A DNA stretch of 11,337 nucleotides from positions 1 to 11,337 of the forward strand of contig SFCP01000072.1 of assembly GCA_004558535.1 (NCBI GenBank). The letters are read 5' to 3'. The notes beneath the pieces are model-generated. The model ran no database searches. It saw only the letters and a program-made list of their open reading frames with translations, and was not told where the DNA came from. The DNA is from Bacteroidales bacterium. Lineage in GTDB: Bacteria; Bacteroidota; Bacteroidia; Bacteroidales; Bacteroidaceae. Below, one piece after another: positions 1 through 7,019 of the stretch (the first letter of the stretch is position 1; the number at the start of each line of letters is the position of its first letter). The position numbers and the translations under genes are program-made.

Positions 1-585
1 CTCGTAGAATTCATCGTCGGTGGCCTCGTCCGCACCGTCGTCGCTGGCGGTGAGGTTTTCGCAGCTCTCACAGTAGTCGAACAGGTCAACGAAGGTGTTG
101 ATCTGTCCTTCCGCGTAGCCGTTGCCGACCGCTCCGGCGGTCTGGCAGCGGATCTGCACGTCGGCATAGGTCGCGCCGATGGACACATAGGCGTCCGCGA
201 CCGTCTCCCATGTCAGCGTTCCGCTGGCATCGGTGACGCGCGTACCCGCCGGAATGAGGATCGCCGTGGTCTGTGCCTCGGAGATGTGGAAGCGCTCGGT
301 GCAGACCGCCGCCTGTGCCGCCGGACGCTGCGTGACGTAGAACAGCTCGGCCAGCGCGTCCAGGTTTTCGCCCTCGGCGCGGCTGGGAATGTTCTGATTG
401 CCGGTGTAATTGTTCAGCCCGCGCTCCTGGATCACCACGGCGGCCACGAACTGAATAAACAGCTTTTCAGGGCTGGCGGGCTTCACGCTGACGCCGGTGA
501 TTTTTTCGTAAATGGAGATCAGAAGCGCCTCCACCGTTTCGGTGTCGGTGGAAACGAACTGATATTCCGTATTTCTCTCACTCAT
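1..585 (-). CDS. Baseplate J-like protein (N-terminal part, cut by window edge)
   Basis: The first 195 codons are present; the gene runs off the left edge. The reading frame is open throughout from ATG at 585. The product resembles the baseplate_J family (P2 gpJ, Mu gp47, PBSX XkdT), which forms the baseplate wedge between hub and tail fibres. Supporting features are the helical N-terminus with a run of Val/Ala before an ERGLNNYTGNQN-type segment (about residues 45-65), AEGENLDALAELF (about 70-82), and the IPAGTRVTDASGTLTW-like beta segment (about 110-126) followed by a GAVGNGYAEGQI stretch, all typical of J proteins. The start overlaps the end of the gp25-like gene by 8 bases and a GGAGGTG lies about 12 bases upstream inside that gene, so translation is probably coupled. 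Position after a gp25/gpW-like gene is the usual J position. Identification is confident; total length is unknown. Confidence 0.88.
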   Translation of the reverse strand, partial: MSERNTEYQFVSTDTETVEALLISIYEKITGVSVKPASPEKLFIQFVAAVVIQERGLNNYTGNQNIPSRAEGENLDALAELFYVTQRPAAQAAVCTERFHISEAQTTAILIPAGTRVTDASGTLTWETVADAYVSIGATYADVQIRCQTAGAVGNGYAEGQINTFVDLFDYCESCENLTASDDGADEATDDEFYE

Positions 586-898
586 TGATGATGTTCACCT
601 CCACGGTAGGGATCAGCCTGCCCGGGGCGGCTTCGTTGACCTCGAAGGTCACGTTCACCACCTCGGCGCGTGGCTCATACTCCTCGACAGCCTCCTTGAC
701 CTCGGAATACATCATAGGCATTGCCACGGGCATTGGCTTATCCACGAACTTCTGCGGCAGGCCAAAGCCGCGATACAGCGGGCAGGTACCCTGTCGCGTG
801 GAAAGGATGATCGCAATATTCTGCAAGACGGAGCGGACGGTATCAGTCTCGTTGAGCTGCACCGCGCCGATGTCCGCCGCAGTCACCCTGTAGCTCAT
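578..898 (-). CDS. Baseplate wedge protein, gp25/gpW-like
   Basis: This 106-residue protein matches the GPW/gp25 family (T4 gp25, P2 gpW, PBSX XkdS), a small wedge protein that links the baseplate to the first sheath ring. The visible family signature is an N-terminal helix with VRSVLQNIAIILST then a PLYRGFGLP segment (about residues 21-49), and later VKEAVEEYEPRAEV (about 67-80), corresponding to the conserved EPR motif of the family. The length is normal. The ATG at 898 is favoured because a strong GGAGGTG lies just upstream; that SD is formed by the last two Arg codons (AGG AGG) and the stop of the preceding gpU-like gene. The gene is followed, with an 8-base overlap, by baseplate J, the standard order in P2, Mu and PBSX. 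Confidence 0.9.
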   Translation of the reverse strand: MSYRVTAADIGAVQLNETDTVRSVLQNIAIILSTRQGTCPLYRGFGLPQKFVDKPMPVAMPMMYSEVKEAVEEYEPRAEVVNVTFEVNEAAPGRLIPTVEVNIINE

Positions 899-905
899 GG
901 CAGCT

Positions 906-1307
906 TCACCTCCTCAGATACTCTTGCAGATTGACGGTCACGGTGGCGCTGGTGACGTTGCCACGCCCGTCGTAGGTCTTCATTTTCATCTTGTGGTCGA
1001 GTACGGACCAGCGGTATTTGCCGTAGCCTTTGTTACCGATCACCAGCGGAACGGCGATGCCGCTGCGCTCATAGTTCCACAGCTTCACGACCTCCGTGAT
1101 GGGGTCGACGCCCAGGTAAGCGGAGAGTACGATGTCGAAAGACATCTTATCGGGATCAAGGCCGGTGAACTCCGTGAGGGCGTGTGTGCCGTGCCGCTGG
1201 TGGGTGGCGTACCGCGCCGAACCCGACCAGGTTACATTGTCAATCGTTTTGATGGTGCGGTCAGACACCGTGAATACGATATCGCCCAGACAGCCGACCA
1301 TTCCCAT
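906..1307 (-). CDS. gpU-like phage tail protein
   Basis: The product is 133 residues and resembles the P2 gpU family of tail proteins. Family-like features are a short N-terminal strand ending in VFTV, a TEFTGLDPDKMSFDI segment (about residues 45-59), and a central PLVIGNKGYGKYRWSV stretch (about 87-102) followed by a TYDGRG turn and a final strand ending QEYLRR. P2 gpU is needed for tail completion; the exact place of this homologue in the particle is inferred. The start is the ATG at 1307: a GGAGGG at 1316-1321 sits 8 bases upstream, whereas the in-frame TTG at 1313 would leave too little room. In P2, U lies between T and D; here it lies between the gpV-like and gp25-like genes, within the baseplate cluster. 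Family assignment is good, role less certain. Confidence 0.78.
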   Translation of the reverse strand: MGMVGCLGDIVFTVSDRTIKTIDNVTWSGSARYATHQRHGTHALTEFTGLDPDKMSFDIVLSAYLGVDPITEVVKLWNYERSGIAVPLVIGNKGYGKYRWSVLDHKMKMKTYDGRGNVTSATVTVNLQEYLRR

Positions 1308-1309
1308 AA

Positions 1310-1660
1310 TCAAAACCCTCCTAACACAATACCGTCCCCGTTGAATATCGGCAGATACAGGCAGAGGACGCGATCGTTCACCTTCGGCATCCAGTAGGTC
1401 AGGTGCGAGCCGGGCAGATGATCGTGCGCAGGGTATTCGCCGGCCGAGCCGCCGCCCGTGAAGGTGTCCGTGATCTCATGTGTGTGCTTCGCGTCCGGCT
1501 CAATGTAAAAATCCGCTCCGTAATGCTGGAGTACATAGAGCCAGCCCGAAATGATGCCCGTGTCCTTGAATTTGACGCGGGCTTTGCGCTTTGCGCTGTC
1601 AATGGCCGTTACCGTGCCGGTCTGGACAAGCCCCGAAAGGATATTCTGTTGTTCGCCCAT
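1310..1660 (-). CDS. Short baseplate assembly protein V-like (spike/OB-fold) protein
   Basis: This 116-residue protein begins with a strand pattern typical of the OB-fold of gpV-like baseplate proteins: GTVTAIDSAKRKARVKF (about residues 15-31), SGWLYVLQHYG (about 38-48), then YWMPKVNDRVLCLYLP and GIVLGGF at the end (about 89-116), matching the usual 'W-P-V-G-V-V-GVVLG' pattern. gpV proteins usually continue for about 100 more residues into a trimeric beta-helical spike; this one stops directly after the OB-fold. An internal loop (about residues 56-88) carries HTH (59-61) and HDH (79-81) plus His86, which may bind metal. The start is the ATG at 1660, overlapping the hub stop as TGATG, with GGAGGGG five bases upstream. 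Its place after the hub gene corresponds to gpV in Mu and to XkdR in PBSX. The fold call is by pattern only. Confidence 0.7.
   Translation of the reverse strand: MGEQQNILSGLVQTGTVTAIDSAKRKARVKFKDTGIISGWLYVLQHYGADFYIEPDAKHTHEITDTFTGGGSAGEYPAHDHLPGSHLTYWMPKVNDRVLCLYLPIFNGDGIVLGGF
1316..1321 (-). promoter_or_regulatory. Shine-Dalgarno inside the gpV-like gene that fixes the gpU-like start
   Basis: GGAGGG is encoded by the two Gly codons near the end of the gpV-like gene. It lies 8 bases before the ATG at 1307 and directly next to the in-frame TTG at 1313, which supports the ATG start. Confidence 0.8.
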
Positions 1661-3009
1661 CAGTACCCCTCCAATGTCTTGCGCAGCTTGACCTGCGTGG
1701 TGTAGCCGGACGAGCCGACCGAATGCGCGGCCTGCTCGACGATGTATTTCCCGTCCCACGCGCCCCAGCCGGTGAGCATGGCCGTTACGCCGGCCACGAT
1801 GTCCGGGTTTCCGGGCAGCGTAAAGGTGGCGGTCTTTGCGTACTTGTTGTGCAGCCGCAGATACTTTTCGGCCTTGGTCTTGGCCTCGGCCACGCTCGCC
1901 ACTTTCGCGGTGATCTCCAGCTGCTGATTGTTCTTGGCCTTGTCGTTGTAGTCCTCGACCTTGACGGTGGCCTCGATGCACTTGCCCGTTCCCGGGTCGG
2001 TGTAGCTGACGCGGCAGGAAGCGTACTGCGTGCCGGCCGTTCCTGCGTTCAGCTTGTGCTTGGTGTAACTGCCGCTGCCGCGGGCGATGGTCAGCACGGG
2101 GTTTTTCTTCTCATAGTCTTCCTGGTCGAAAAGCACGATCAGGTTGTTGGTGGCTTTCAGCGAAATACCCGCTTCATGGCACAGCCTGGAAAGAAAGGCG
2201 ATGTCGCTCTGTTTGCGTTGCTCCACGCGGGAATAGGATGGGTCTTTCGTTGCGAGGAACATACAAGCCATTCCGCTGACTGATGCCATTTCGTTGGCGA
2301 TGCCGGATAGCGTGTAGGACTCCCATGCCTTGGATTTCTCCGTCTGTCGGATCTGCACGCTATACGGCAGCGCCGTCGCCTTGATGGTGATGGTGTTCGG
2401 CGGGCCGGAGGCGTCAACGCTGTCCAACTCAAACTGTCCGCAGTCCAGCACCTTGTCCTTGCCGCCGCCCGTCCAGTTCTCCCGGACAAACACGGCGCTG
2501 ATCTTGAAGCCCGCGCCGGAGGCGGACGAGGAAGCGGAGGCGGAAGCGTCGCCGCCCCCGCCGTCCGATTCCTTGATGTACGATGCGCTGACATAGGCGG
2601 TCTTACCGTTGTAGCTGACCTTCGCCCAGCCGTTTTCGATGCTCTCGACCTGTACCTCTGCGCCGCAGACCAGCGCGCCGTACTTGCCGTAGCTCGTGCT
2701 GGGGCCGGAGCGGACGTTCAGGCCGCTTTTGGCCGTGACCTTGTAGGACTTGGCCGTACTCGCCGCCTCGCTCTTGGCAGGCGCGGAAAGGCTCCCTGCT
2801 GAGGCCGCCGCGTCGATGACGTCGGTCAGCCACTTTTTCAGCCATACGTCGTCGCGGTCCTGAAGCTTCAGCTGCAGGTCATCCGTTCCGTCCTCTTCCC
2901 TGTCGGTATAGGTGGCCGACAGGAGATAGGGGCGCATGCTGCCGGTGATGTCCACTCCCTGGAAAAATATCTGCGCCGAAACGCGGCGCGCCTGATTCGG
3001 GTTGCTCAT
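1660..3009 (-). CDS. Tail hub protein, late control gene D family, with inserted SH3b domain
   Basis: This 449-residue protein is a gpD/gp27-type hub: it caps the tail tube and holds the spike. The family pattern is seen in the N-terminal barrel (VDITGSMRPYLLSATYTD, about residues 19-36; DDLQLKLQDRDDVWLKKW, about 43-60), then resumes at GFKISAVFVRENW (167-179), LDCGQFELDSV (188-198), GPPNTITIKA (202-211) and RQSDIAFLSRLCHEAGISL-like text (about 265-284). Between residues 61 and 166 lies an insertion: an Ala/Ser linker, a complete SH3b domain (about 88-147, with GLNVRSGPSTSYG, NGWAKVSYNGKTAYV and SASYI), and a Gly/Ala/Ser-rich linker. The ATG at 3009 overlaps the gpX stop as ATGA and has AGGTGG upstream; an in-frame GTG at 3027 lies further inside gpX and is less likely. 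The hub assignment is firm; the SH3b role, probably cell-wall binding, is inferred. Confidence 0.9.
   Translation of the reverse strand: MSNPNQARRVSAQIFFQGVDITGSMRPYLLSATYTDREEDGTDDLQLKLQDRDDVWLKKWLTDVIDAAASAGSLSAPAKSEAASTAKSYKVTAKSGLNVRSGPSTSYGKYGALVCGAEVQVESIENGWAKVSYNGKTAYVSASYIKESDGGGGDASASASSSASGAGFKISAVFVRENWTGGGKDKVLDCGQFELDSVDASGPPNTITIKATALPYSVQIRQTEKSKAWESYTLSGIANEMASVSGMACMFLATKDPSYSRVEQRKQSDIAFLSRLCHEAGISLKATNNLIVLFDQEDYEKKNPVLTIARGSGSYTKHKLNAGTAGTQYASCRVSYTDPGTGKCIEATVKVEDYNDKAKNNQQLEITAKVASVAEAKTKAEKYLRLHNKYAKTATFTLPGNPDIVAGVTAMLTGWGAWDGKYIVEQAAHSVGSSGYTTQVKLRKTLEGY
2569..2748 (-). other. SH3b domain encoded inside the hub gene
   Basis: These codons encode about residues 88-147 of the hub protein. 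The segment has the bacterial SH3 hallmarks in order: YKVTA strand, LNVRSGPS, a G-x-L-x-C-G-x-E-V-x-V stretch, NGWAKV, NGKTAYVSASYI. It is flanked by low-complexity linkers rich in Ala, Ser and Gly, as expected for a domain held in an exposed loop. Confidence 0.88.
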
Positions 3010-3218
3010 CCCGCCACCTGCTTCCACGGGGGCAGGGCGTCGCTGACATCCTCGGCGGGGTCGGGCAGCTTCAGCACGATCCCGGCCGGGAAGGTGTAAT
3101 AGCTGAGGTGCTGCGGATTGAGATTCATCAGCTTATCGGTGTACGACACGCTCCCCAGCTGAGAGAAGGCGATGCTGTCCCACATATCGCCTTGAATGGT
3201 GGTATAAGTTTTGCTCAT
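3006..3218 (-). CDS. Tail protein X, LysM-like
   Basis: This 70-residue protein matches the phage tail protein X family (P2 gpX), a short LysM-like fold found next to the tail hub. It starts with SKTYTTIQGDMWDSIAF (residues 2-18), equivalent to the 'T-x-x-GD-x-W-D-x-I-A' LysM core, followed by LMNLNPQHLSYYTFPAGIVLKLP (about 31-53), equivalent to the 'N-P-x-L-x-x-x-x-F-P-A-G-x-x-L-x-L-P' half. Length is typical. The ATG at 3218 overlaps the tape measure stop as ATGA, and its SD is provided by two AGG Arg codons near the end of the tape measure gene. The position between tape measure and hub matches the LysM protein XkdP in PBSX-type tails. It may help anchor the hub or contact peptidoglycan; which of these is not shown by sequence. 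Confidence 0.88.
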   Translation of the reverse strand: MSKTYTTIQGDMWDSIAFSQLGSVSYTDKLMNLNPQHLSYYTFPAGIVLKLPDPAEDVSDALPPWKQVAG

Positions 3219-6200
3219 GTGAAACTCACCCTCCTCCGGTCATACTCGGCTTCTTCGATAACTTCAAGCACGCGCTCGGCAAATTCGTCGCCGTACTCGT
3301 GCAGAGCATCTACCGTCTCCGGCGATGCGCCGCCGTTGATCTGGAACACGATCTGCAGCTCCGTCGATCCAGCGCCGGAGCTTGCGCCCGGCTCCGCCGA
3401 GAGCGCACCGTCGCCGTGGATGGCGTGCAGCGCCTCCAGCAGCTGCGGGGCAAAAGTGATCGCCTGTATCTCCATGCTCTCGCGCATGGCGGCGGTCTCC
3501 TCGGCGGTCATGACCTGCTCGCCGCCGTTGAAGTAGACCAGCTCCGGGCCGTTCTCGCCGACGAGGGCGAAGCCCGGCGCGGCGGACTGTGTACCGACCG
3601 CGTAGCCCGGGATGCTTCCGGCCGTCCCCGTGCCGGAGGTAGACAGTGCGGCCTTGGCTGCGGCGGCGATGCGGTTGTAGGCGGCGGTCACCTGGGGAAG
3701 CATTCCGACAGCGCCGTCGATGAAGCCCTGAATGGTGGCCTGCGCGCTTTCCTTGGCCTCGTCACCGAGATCCATCGCTTCGATGTCCTCGGCAAGCGCC
3801 GTCTGCAGCTCGTCCATGGTGGTCGTGAAGTCGGTTTTGAGGTCGGCCACGCTCCCCGCCGCATTCTGCTGCTCCTGCTGCAAGGTCTGCCAGTTGGCCA
3901 CCATATCGGCCAGCTGCTCGTCGGTGGCACCTGCCATACCGGCGATAGCATTCACGCTGTCGGAGCTGCCGTCCGCGAAGCTGGCAATCATATCGCTCAG
4001 ACCTGCGATGTCGGCGCTGCGTTCGGTCAGAGATTGCAGATTGGCGTTGTAATCCTGCCAATAGGTGATTTGGCTTTCCAGCGCGGAATTGATGCTGCCC
4101 GCGCTCGTTGCAACGACCTCTGCGGCCTCATCCCAAAGCTGGTACTGTCCGGATATGCTCTCGTATGCCGCGCTGTACGCCTCGGTGTAGGACTCCACAA
4201 GGGCGCTGATCTTTTCCTGCACGCCGGAGATGGCGGCCTGGAACTCGCTGGTCTGCGCGGCCGCTTCTTCGGATGCGCCGTTACCCTCATTCATGGCATC
4301 GGTCAAATTCTTGACCGCCTCTTCCGCAAGAGAAATTTCCGCCTCTGCGTCAGCAACAGCATCCGCGTCTTCTTCCATCGCCTTGTTGTAATTCTTGATG
4401 GATTTTTCAGCCGCCCAAATCTCGTCGTTGGTATCGTAGATAGAGTTTTGCAGGTCGTAGTATTCCTGCGAGAGGAAAGCAGTTGCATCGGTGTAATAGC
4501 CGTACTGGTCATAGTAGGCATCCGCCTGCTTCTGCGCGTCCGCATAGAGTTCGTCCATGCGGGCATAAGTATCGTTCAGCTTCTGCTGCGCGGCCTCCAG
4601 ATCGTACTGCGCCTTGGTAAGCCCGATGCTGTTTTCCTCCGCCTCGATCAGCACAGCGGAATACTGGGAGTACAGCTCGGTAAGCTGATCCTGATAGGCC
4701 TGCTGCATGGCGTTTTGTTTCCACGCCTCGGTGTTGGCGCGGAGTGCTTCGGTACCGCCGTTAATGGTATCGGTCTCCAGGTCGATATAGTCGGCCAGCT
4801 CCGGTACCACCTGACAGAGCAGCGCAAGGGTGTTGTGGTACTGCCTGTGCTGTTCGTCCGTGTTCAGACCGGCAGCTTCCAGCTCTTCCAGCTTGCCGAT
4901 GTAGGTATCTGCGACGCCTGCCGCCGCCATGGTGGAGGTGACGGTTTCGTCATAGGTAGCCTTGGCGTCGTCCATCGCCTCCCGCATACCGCGGGCAGCT
5001 TCGGTCAGCTCCTTCACGCTGGGTACGGCTTCATTCGACGCGGCGGTGGCAAGAGCGACGACGCCCGCCGTGATAGCGGCCACAGCTGCGGTAACGCCCA
5101 TGATGACGTTGACGCCGGGGATCGCCGCTGTGAGAATGGCACTGGCGGCTGCGGCGATCTTTGCAGCGACCGCATAAGCAGCCAGCGCGGCGACGACCGC
5201 GCCGATCACGCCCACAAAGGCGGTGATGGCGTTGACCAGCGCCGGGTTTTTCTGAATGAACGCCGTAATGCCGTTGAGGACCTTTGTGCCAATGCCGTAG
5301 GCCTCGCTGAGCGCGGGGGTGTAGGCATCGCCGATCGCCACTTTGAGATTGTTGTAGGCGTTCTGCATCATGGTCAACCGGCTTTGCGCGGTGGCATATC
5401 GCTTGTTGGCCTCGTTGGTGAGGGCGGTATTTTGCTGCCATGCGGTATTGGCGGTGTTCACTGCGCTGGTCATCTGATCCGCGGCCAGGCCCAGGGATTT
5501 GAGCATATTGCTCTGCCGGATGCCGGTCAGACCGAGGTCTTCCAGCACAAGGACGGTACTCTCGCCCTGCTCGTCCAGCTTACCCAGCCCGCCGATGAAG
5601 GAGGTCAGGGCGCTCATGGCGTCGTTCTTCCATGCGGTGGAGAATTCTTCGGAGGACATACCCGCGATACGGGCGAACTCCTCAAGGTCATCTCCGCCCT
5701 TTGCAACTGCCTTTTCGATGGCGTTGAGCGTCTGGGTCATGGCGGTACCGCCCGCCTCGGCTTCGATGCCGACAGAGGACATCGCCGCCGCCAGAGCCAT
5801 AATCTCAGGCTCGGTCAGTCCGGCCAGCTTGCCCGCAGACGCCAGGCGCGTACCCATCGCCACGATCTCAGATTCTGTCGTGGCGAAGTTGTTGCCGAGG
5901 TCGACGATGACGGAGCCGAGCCGCCCGTAATTGTCCGTCGCCATGCCGGTGATGTTGGCGAAGCGCGCAAGGGCGGTCGCCGCCTCGTCCGCCGTCATGT
6001 TGGTGGCGGTGCCGAGCATGGTCATAATTTCGGTGAAGTCCAGCAGGACGTCCTTCTGAATGCCCAGCTGTCCGGCAGCCTCGGCAACTGCCGCGATCTC
6101 CTCAGTAGTGGCGGGGATCTCCGTGGACAGTGCCTTGATGGAGTCCGACATCGCCGCCAGCTCCTCGTCGGTGAGGTCGGTGGTCTTCGCAACACCGGTG

Positions 6201-6814
6201 ATGGCGCTCTCAAAGTCCATCGACGCCTGCGCACAGCTGGCGAAGTATTCGTAGATTTCTTTCAGGGCGACGGCGATGCCTGCGGCCACGATGGCCTCAT
6301 GCACCTGATTAAAGGCCTGCCCGGCCTTATCGCCGAAGGTCATAGCCTTGTCCGCCGCTTCGCCCTGTTTCTTTTTCAGATCGTCGATTTTGCCGGAGAG
6401 CTGTTCGGAGCTGTGGGCAAGGTCATCGGTATTGACGCCGGCCTCTTCCAGCGCCGAACTCAGCTCATTCAGCTTTGTGGTCTGTTTTTCCAGCGAGGCA
6501 GAGGTCTTGTCGATCTGAAGCTGCTTTGCCAGCAGCTTGTTCTTCATGTTGGCGGACTCGTTGCCGGTCTCCTCCATCTCCCGCTGGATATTGTCATACT
6601 GCTGCTGCAGCATTTCCAACCGCTTCCGCGTTGCTTCCACGGCGGCCTGCTGCTTCTGGAATGCGGAAATATCCGCCTGTGTCTTGGAGAGGGCCTGGAT
6701 TTCCTTCTGCATGGACACAATTTCTTGCTGAGCGGCCTTGAAGGTCTTGCTGTAGCTGCCTCCAAGCTGTGCGTTCAGCTGGAATAGCATCTCATACTCT
6801 TTGCGGCCTGCCAT
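3215..6814 (-). CDS. Tail tape measure protein (TP901-type)
   Basis: This 1199-residue protein sets tail length by spanning the tube lumen during assembly. An N-terminal coiled-coil region (about residues 25-155, rich in Gln, Lys, Glu and Leu heptads) leads into a TP901 core-type region: SMDFESAITGVAKTTDLT (198-215), AAEAAGQLGI (243-252), LGTATNMTADEAATALARFANI (267-288) and EAEAGGTAMTQTLNAI (351-366). A hydrophobic Ala/Val/Gly-rich stretch (about 524-592) could be the membrane-active part used at DNA entry. Further helical repeats follow, including a Tyr-rich patch (about 766-793). Near the C-terminus is the GFALVGENGPELVYF motif (1081-1095) common in tape measure proteins. The ATG at 6814 has AGGAGG at 6822-6827, seven bases away. 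It follows the chaperone frameshift extension and precedes tail protein X. Identification is firm. Confidence 0.95.
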   Translation of the reverse strand: MAGRKEYEMLFQLNAQLGGSYSKTFKAAQQEIVSMQKEIQALSKTQADISAFQKQQAAVEATRKRLEMLQQQYDNIQREMEETGNESANMKNKLLAKQLQIDKTSASLEKQTTKLNELSSALEEAGVNTDDLAHSSEQLSGKIDDLKKKQGEAADKAMTFGDKAGQAFNQVHEAIVAAGIAVALKEIYEYFASCAQASMDFESAITGVAKTTDLTDEELAAMSDSIKALSTEIPATTEEIAAVAEAAGQLGIQKDVLLDFTEIMTMLGTATNMTADEAATALARFANITGMATDNYGRLGSVIVDLGNNFATTESEIVAMGTRLASAGKLAGLTEPEIMALAAAMSSVGIEAEAGGTAMTQTLNAIEKAVAKGGDDLEEFARIAGMSSEEFSTAWKNDAMSALTSFIGGLGKLDEQGESTVLVLEDLGLTGIRQSNMLKSLGLAADQMTSAVNTANTAWQQNTALTNEANKRYATAQSRLTMMQNAYNNLKVAIGDAYTPALSEAYGIGTKVLNGITAFIQKNPALVNAITAFVGVIGAVVAALAAYAVAAKIAAAASAILTAAIPGVNVIMGVTAAVAAITAGVVALATAASNEAVPSVKELTEAARGMREAMDDAKATYDETVTSTMAAAGVADTYIGKLEELEAAGLNTDEQHRQYHNTLALLCQVVPELADYIDLETDTINGGTEALRANTEAWKQNAMQQAYQDQLTELYSQYSAVLIEAEENSIGLTKAQYDLEAAQQKLNDTYARMDELYADAQKQADAYYDQYGYYTDATAFLSQEYYDLQNSIYDTNDEIWAAEKSIKNYNKAMEEDADAVADAEAEISLAEEAVKNLTDAMNEGNGASEEAAAQTSEFQAAISGVQEKISALVESYTEAYSAAYESISGQYQLWDEAAEVVATSAGSINSALESQITYWQDYNANLQSLTERSADIAGLSDMIASFADGSSDSVNAIAGMAGATDEQLADMVANWQTLQQEQQNAAGSVADLKTDFTTTMDELQTALAEDIEAMDLGDEAKESAQATIQGFIDGAVGMLPQVTAAYNRIAAAAKAALSTSGTGTAGSIPGYAVGTQSAAPGFALVGENGPELVYFNGGEQVMTAEETAAMRESMEIQAITFAPQLLEALHAIHGDGALSAEPGASSGAGSTELQIVFQINGGASPETVDALHEYGDEFAERVLEVIEEAEYDRRRVSFT

Positions 6815-6833
6815 AGACGGCCCTCCTTTCAGA

Positions 6834-7019
6834 TTATTTCTGCTTGCGTCTTTCCCGGGCTTCTTTCACAAGCTGATTGCTGACCTTGATCCACTTACAC
6901 AGGGATGGCAATGGCAGCGACAGCCAGTAGGAAACGGGGGTCTGATTGGTTTTTGCCATGGTAAGGCATTGCCTGCGGAGCCAAACGCCGCCGTCGCCGG
7001 TTACAGCTCCGATGCCAGC
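6834..7019 (-). CDS. -1 frameshift extension of the tail assembly chaperone (E'/gpT-like)
   Basis: This is not a free-standing gene but the -1 frame continuation of the upstream chaperone. It is open from the slippery site at 7019 to TAA at 6836-6834 and adds 61 residues, giving a fusion of 197 against 141 residues for the unshifted product. The C-terminal half reads YWLSLPLPSLCKWIKVSNQL followed by a charged helix ending in RERRKQK. This 'W-x-x-P-L-x-x-L-x-x-W' pattern resembles P2 E' and the equivalent small ORFs before tape measure genes. An internal ATG at 6959 (41 codons) has no convincing SD, which favours expression by frameshifting. The region would otherwise be an unexplained gap of about 190 bases in a tightly packed operon. 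No protein data are available, so frameshifting is inferred. Confidence 0.85.
   Translation of the reverse strand, partial: AGIGAVTGDGGVWLRRQCLTMAKTNQTPVSYWLSLPLPSLCKWIKVSNQLVKEARERRKQK
6976..7011 (-). promoter_or_regulatory. Possible frameshift-stimulating stem-loop
   Basis: On the minus strand CGGAGC (7011-7006) can pair with GCTCCG (6981-6976). Two G-U pairs and an AAC/GTT pairing (with one bulged base) can extend the stem inward. It starts 7 bases after the slippery heptamer, within the usual 5-9 base spacing for -1 frameshift stimulators, and it contains the zero-frame stop. The pairing was found by eye; stability was not computed. Confidence 0.5.

Noticed and set aside
1310..1981. Minus-strand frame of 223 codons ending with the gpV-like protein
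   Set aside because: Its first half is a shadow of the hub gene, rich in Gly, Arg and Gln. The real start is the ATG at 1660 with a strong SD.
1660..3027. GTG start at 3027 for the hub protein
   Set aside because: The ATG at 3009 forms an ATGA overlap with the gpX stop, as at other junctions here, and has an AGGTGG upstream.
3299..6787. Plus-strand frame of 1162 codons
   Set aside because: It lies exactly antisense and in codon register with the tape measure gene, has odd composition rich in Gly, Arg, His and Leu, matches no family, and runs against the direction of the operon.
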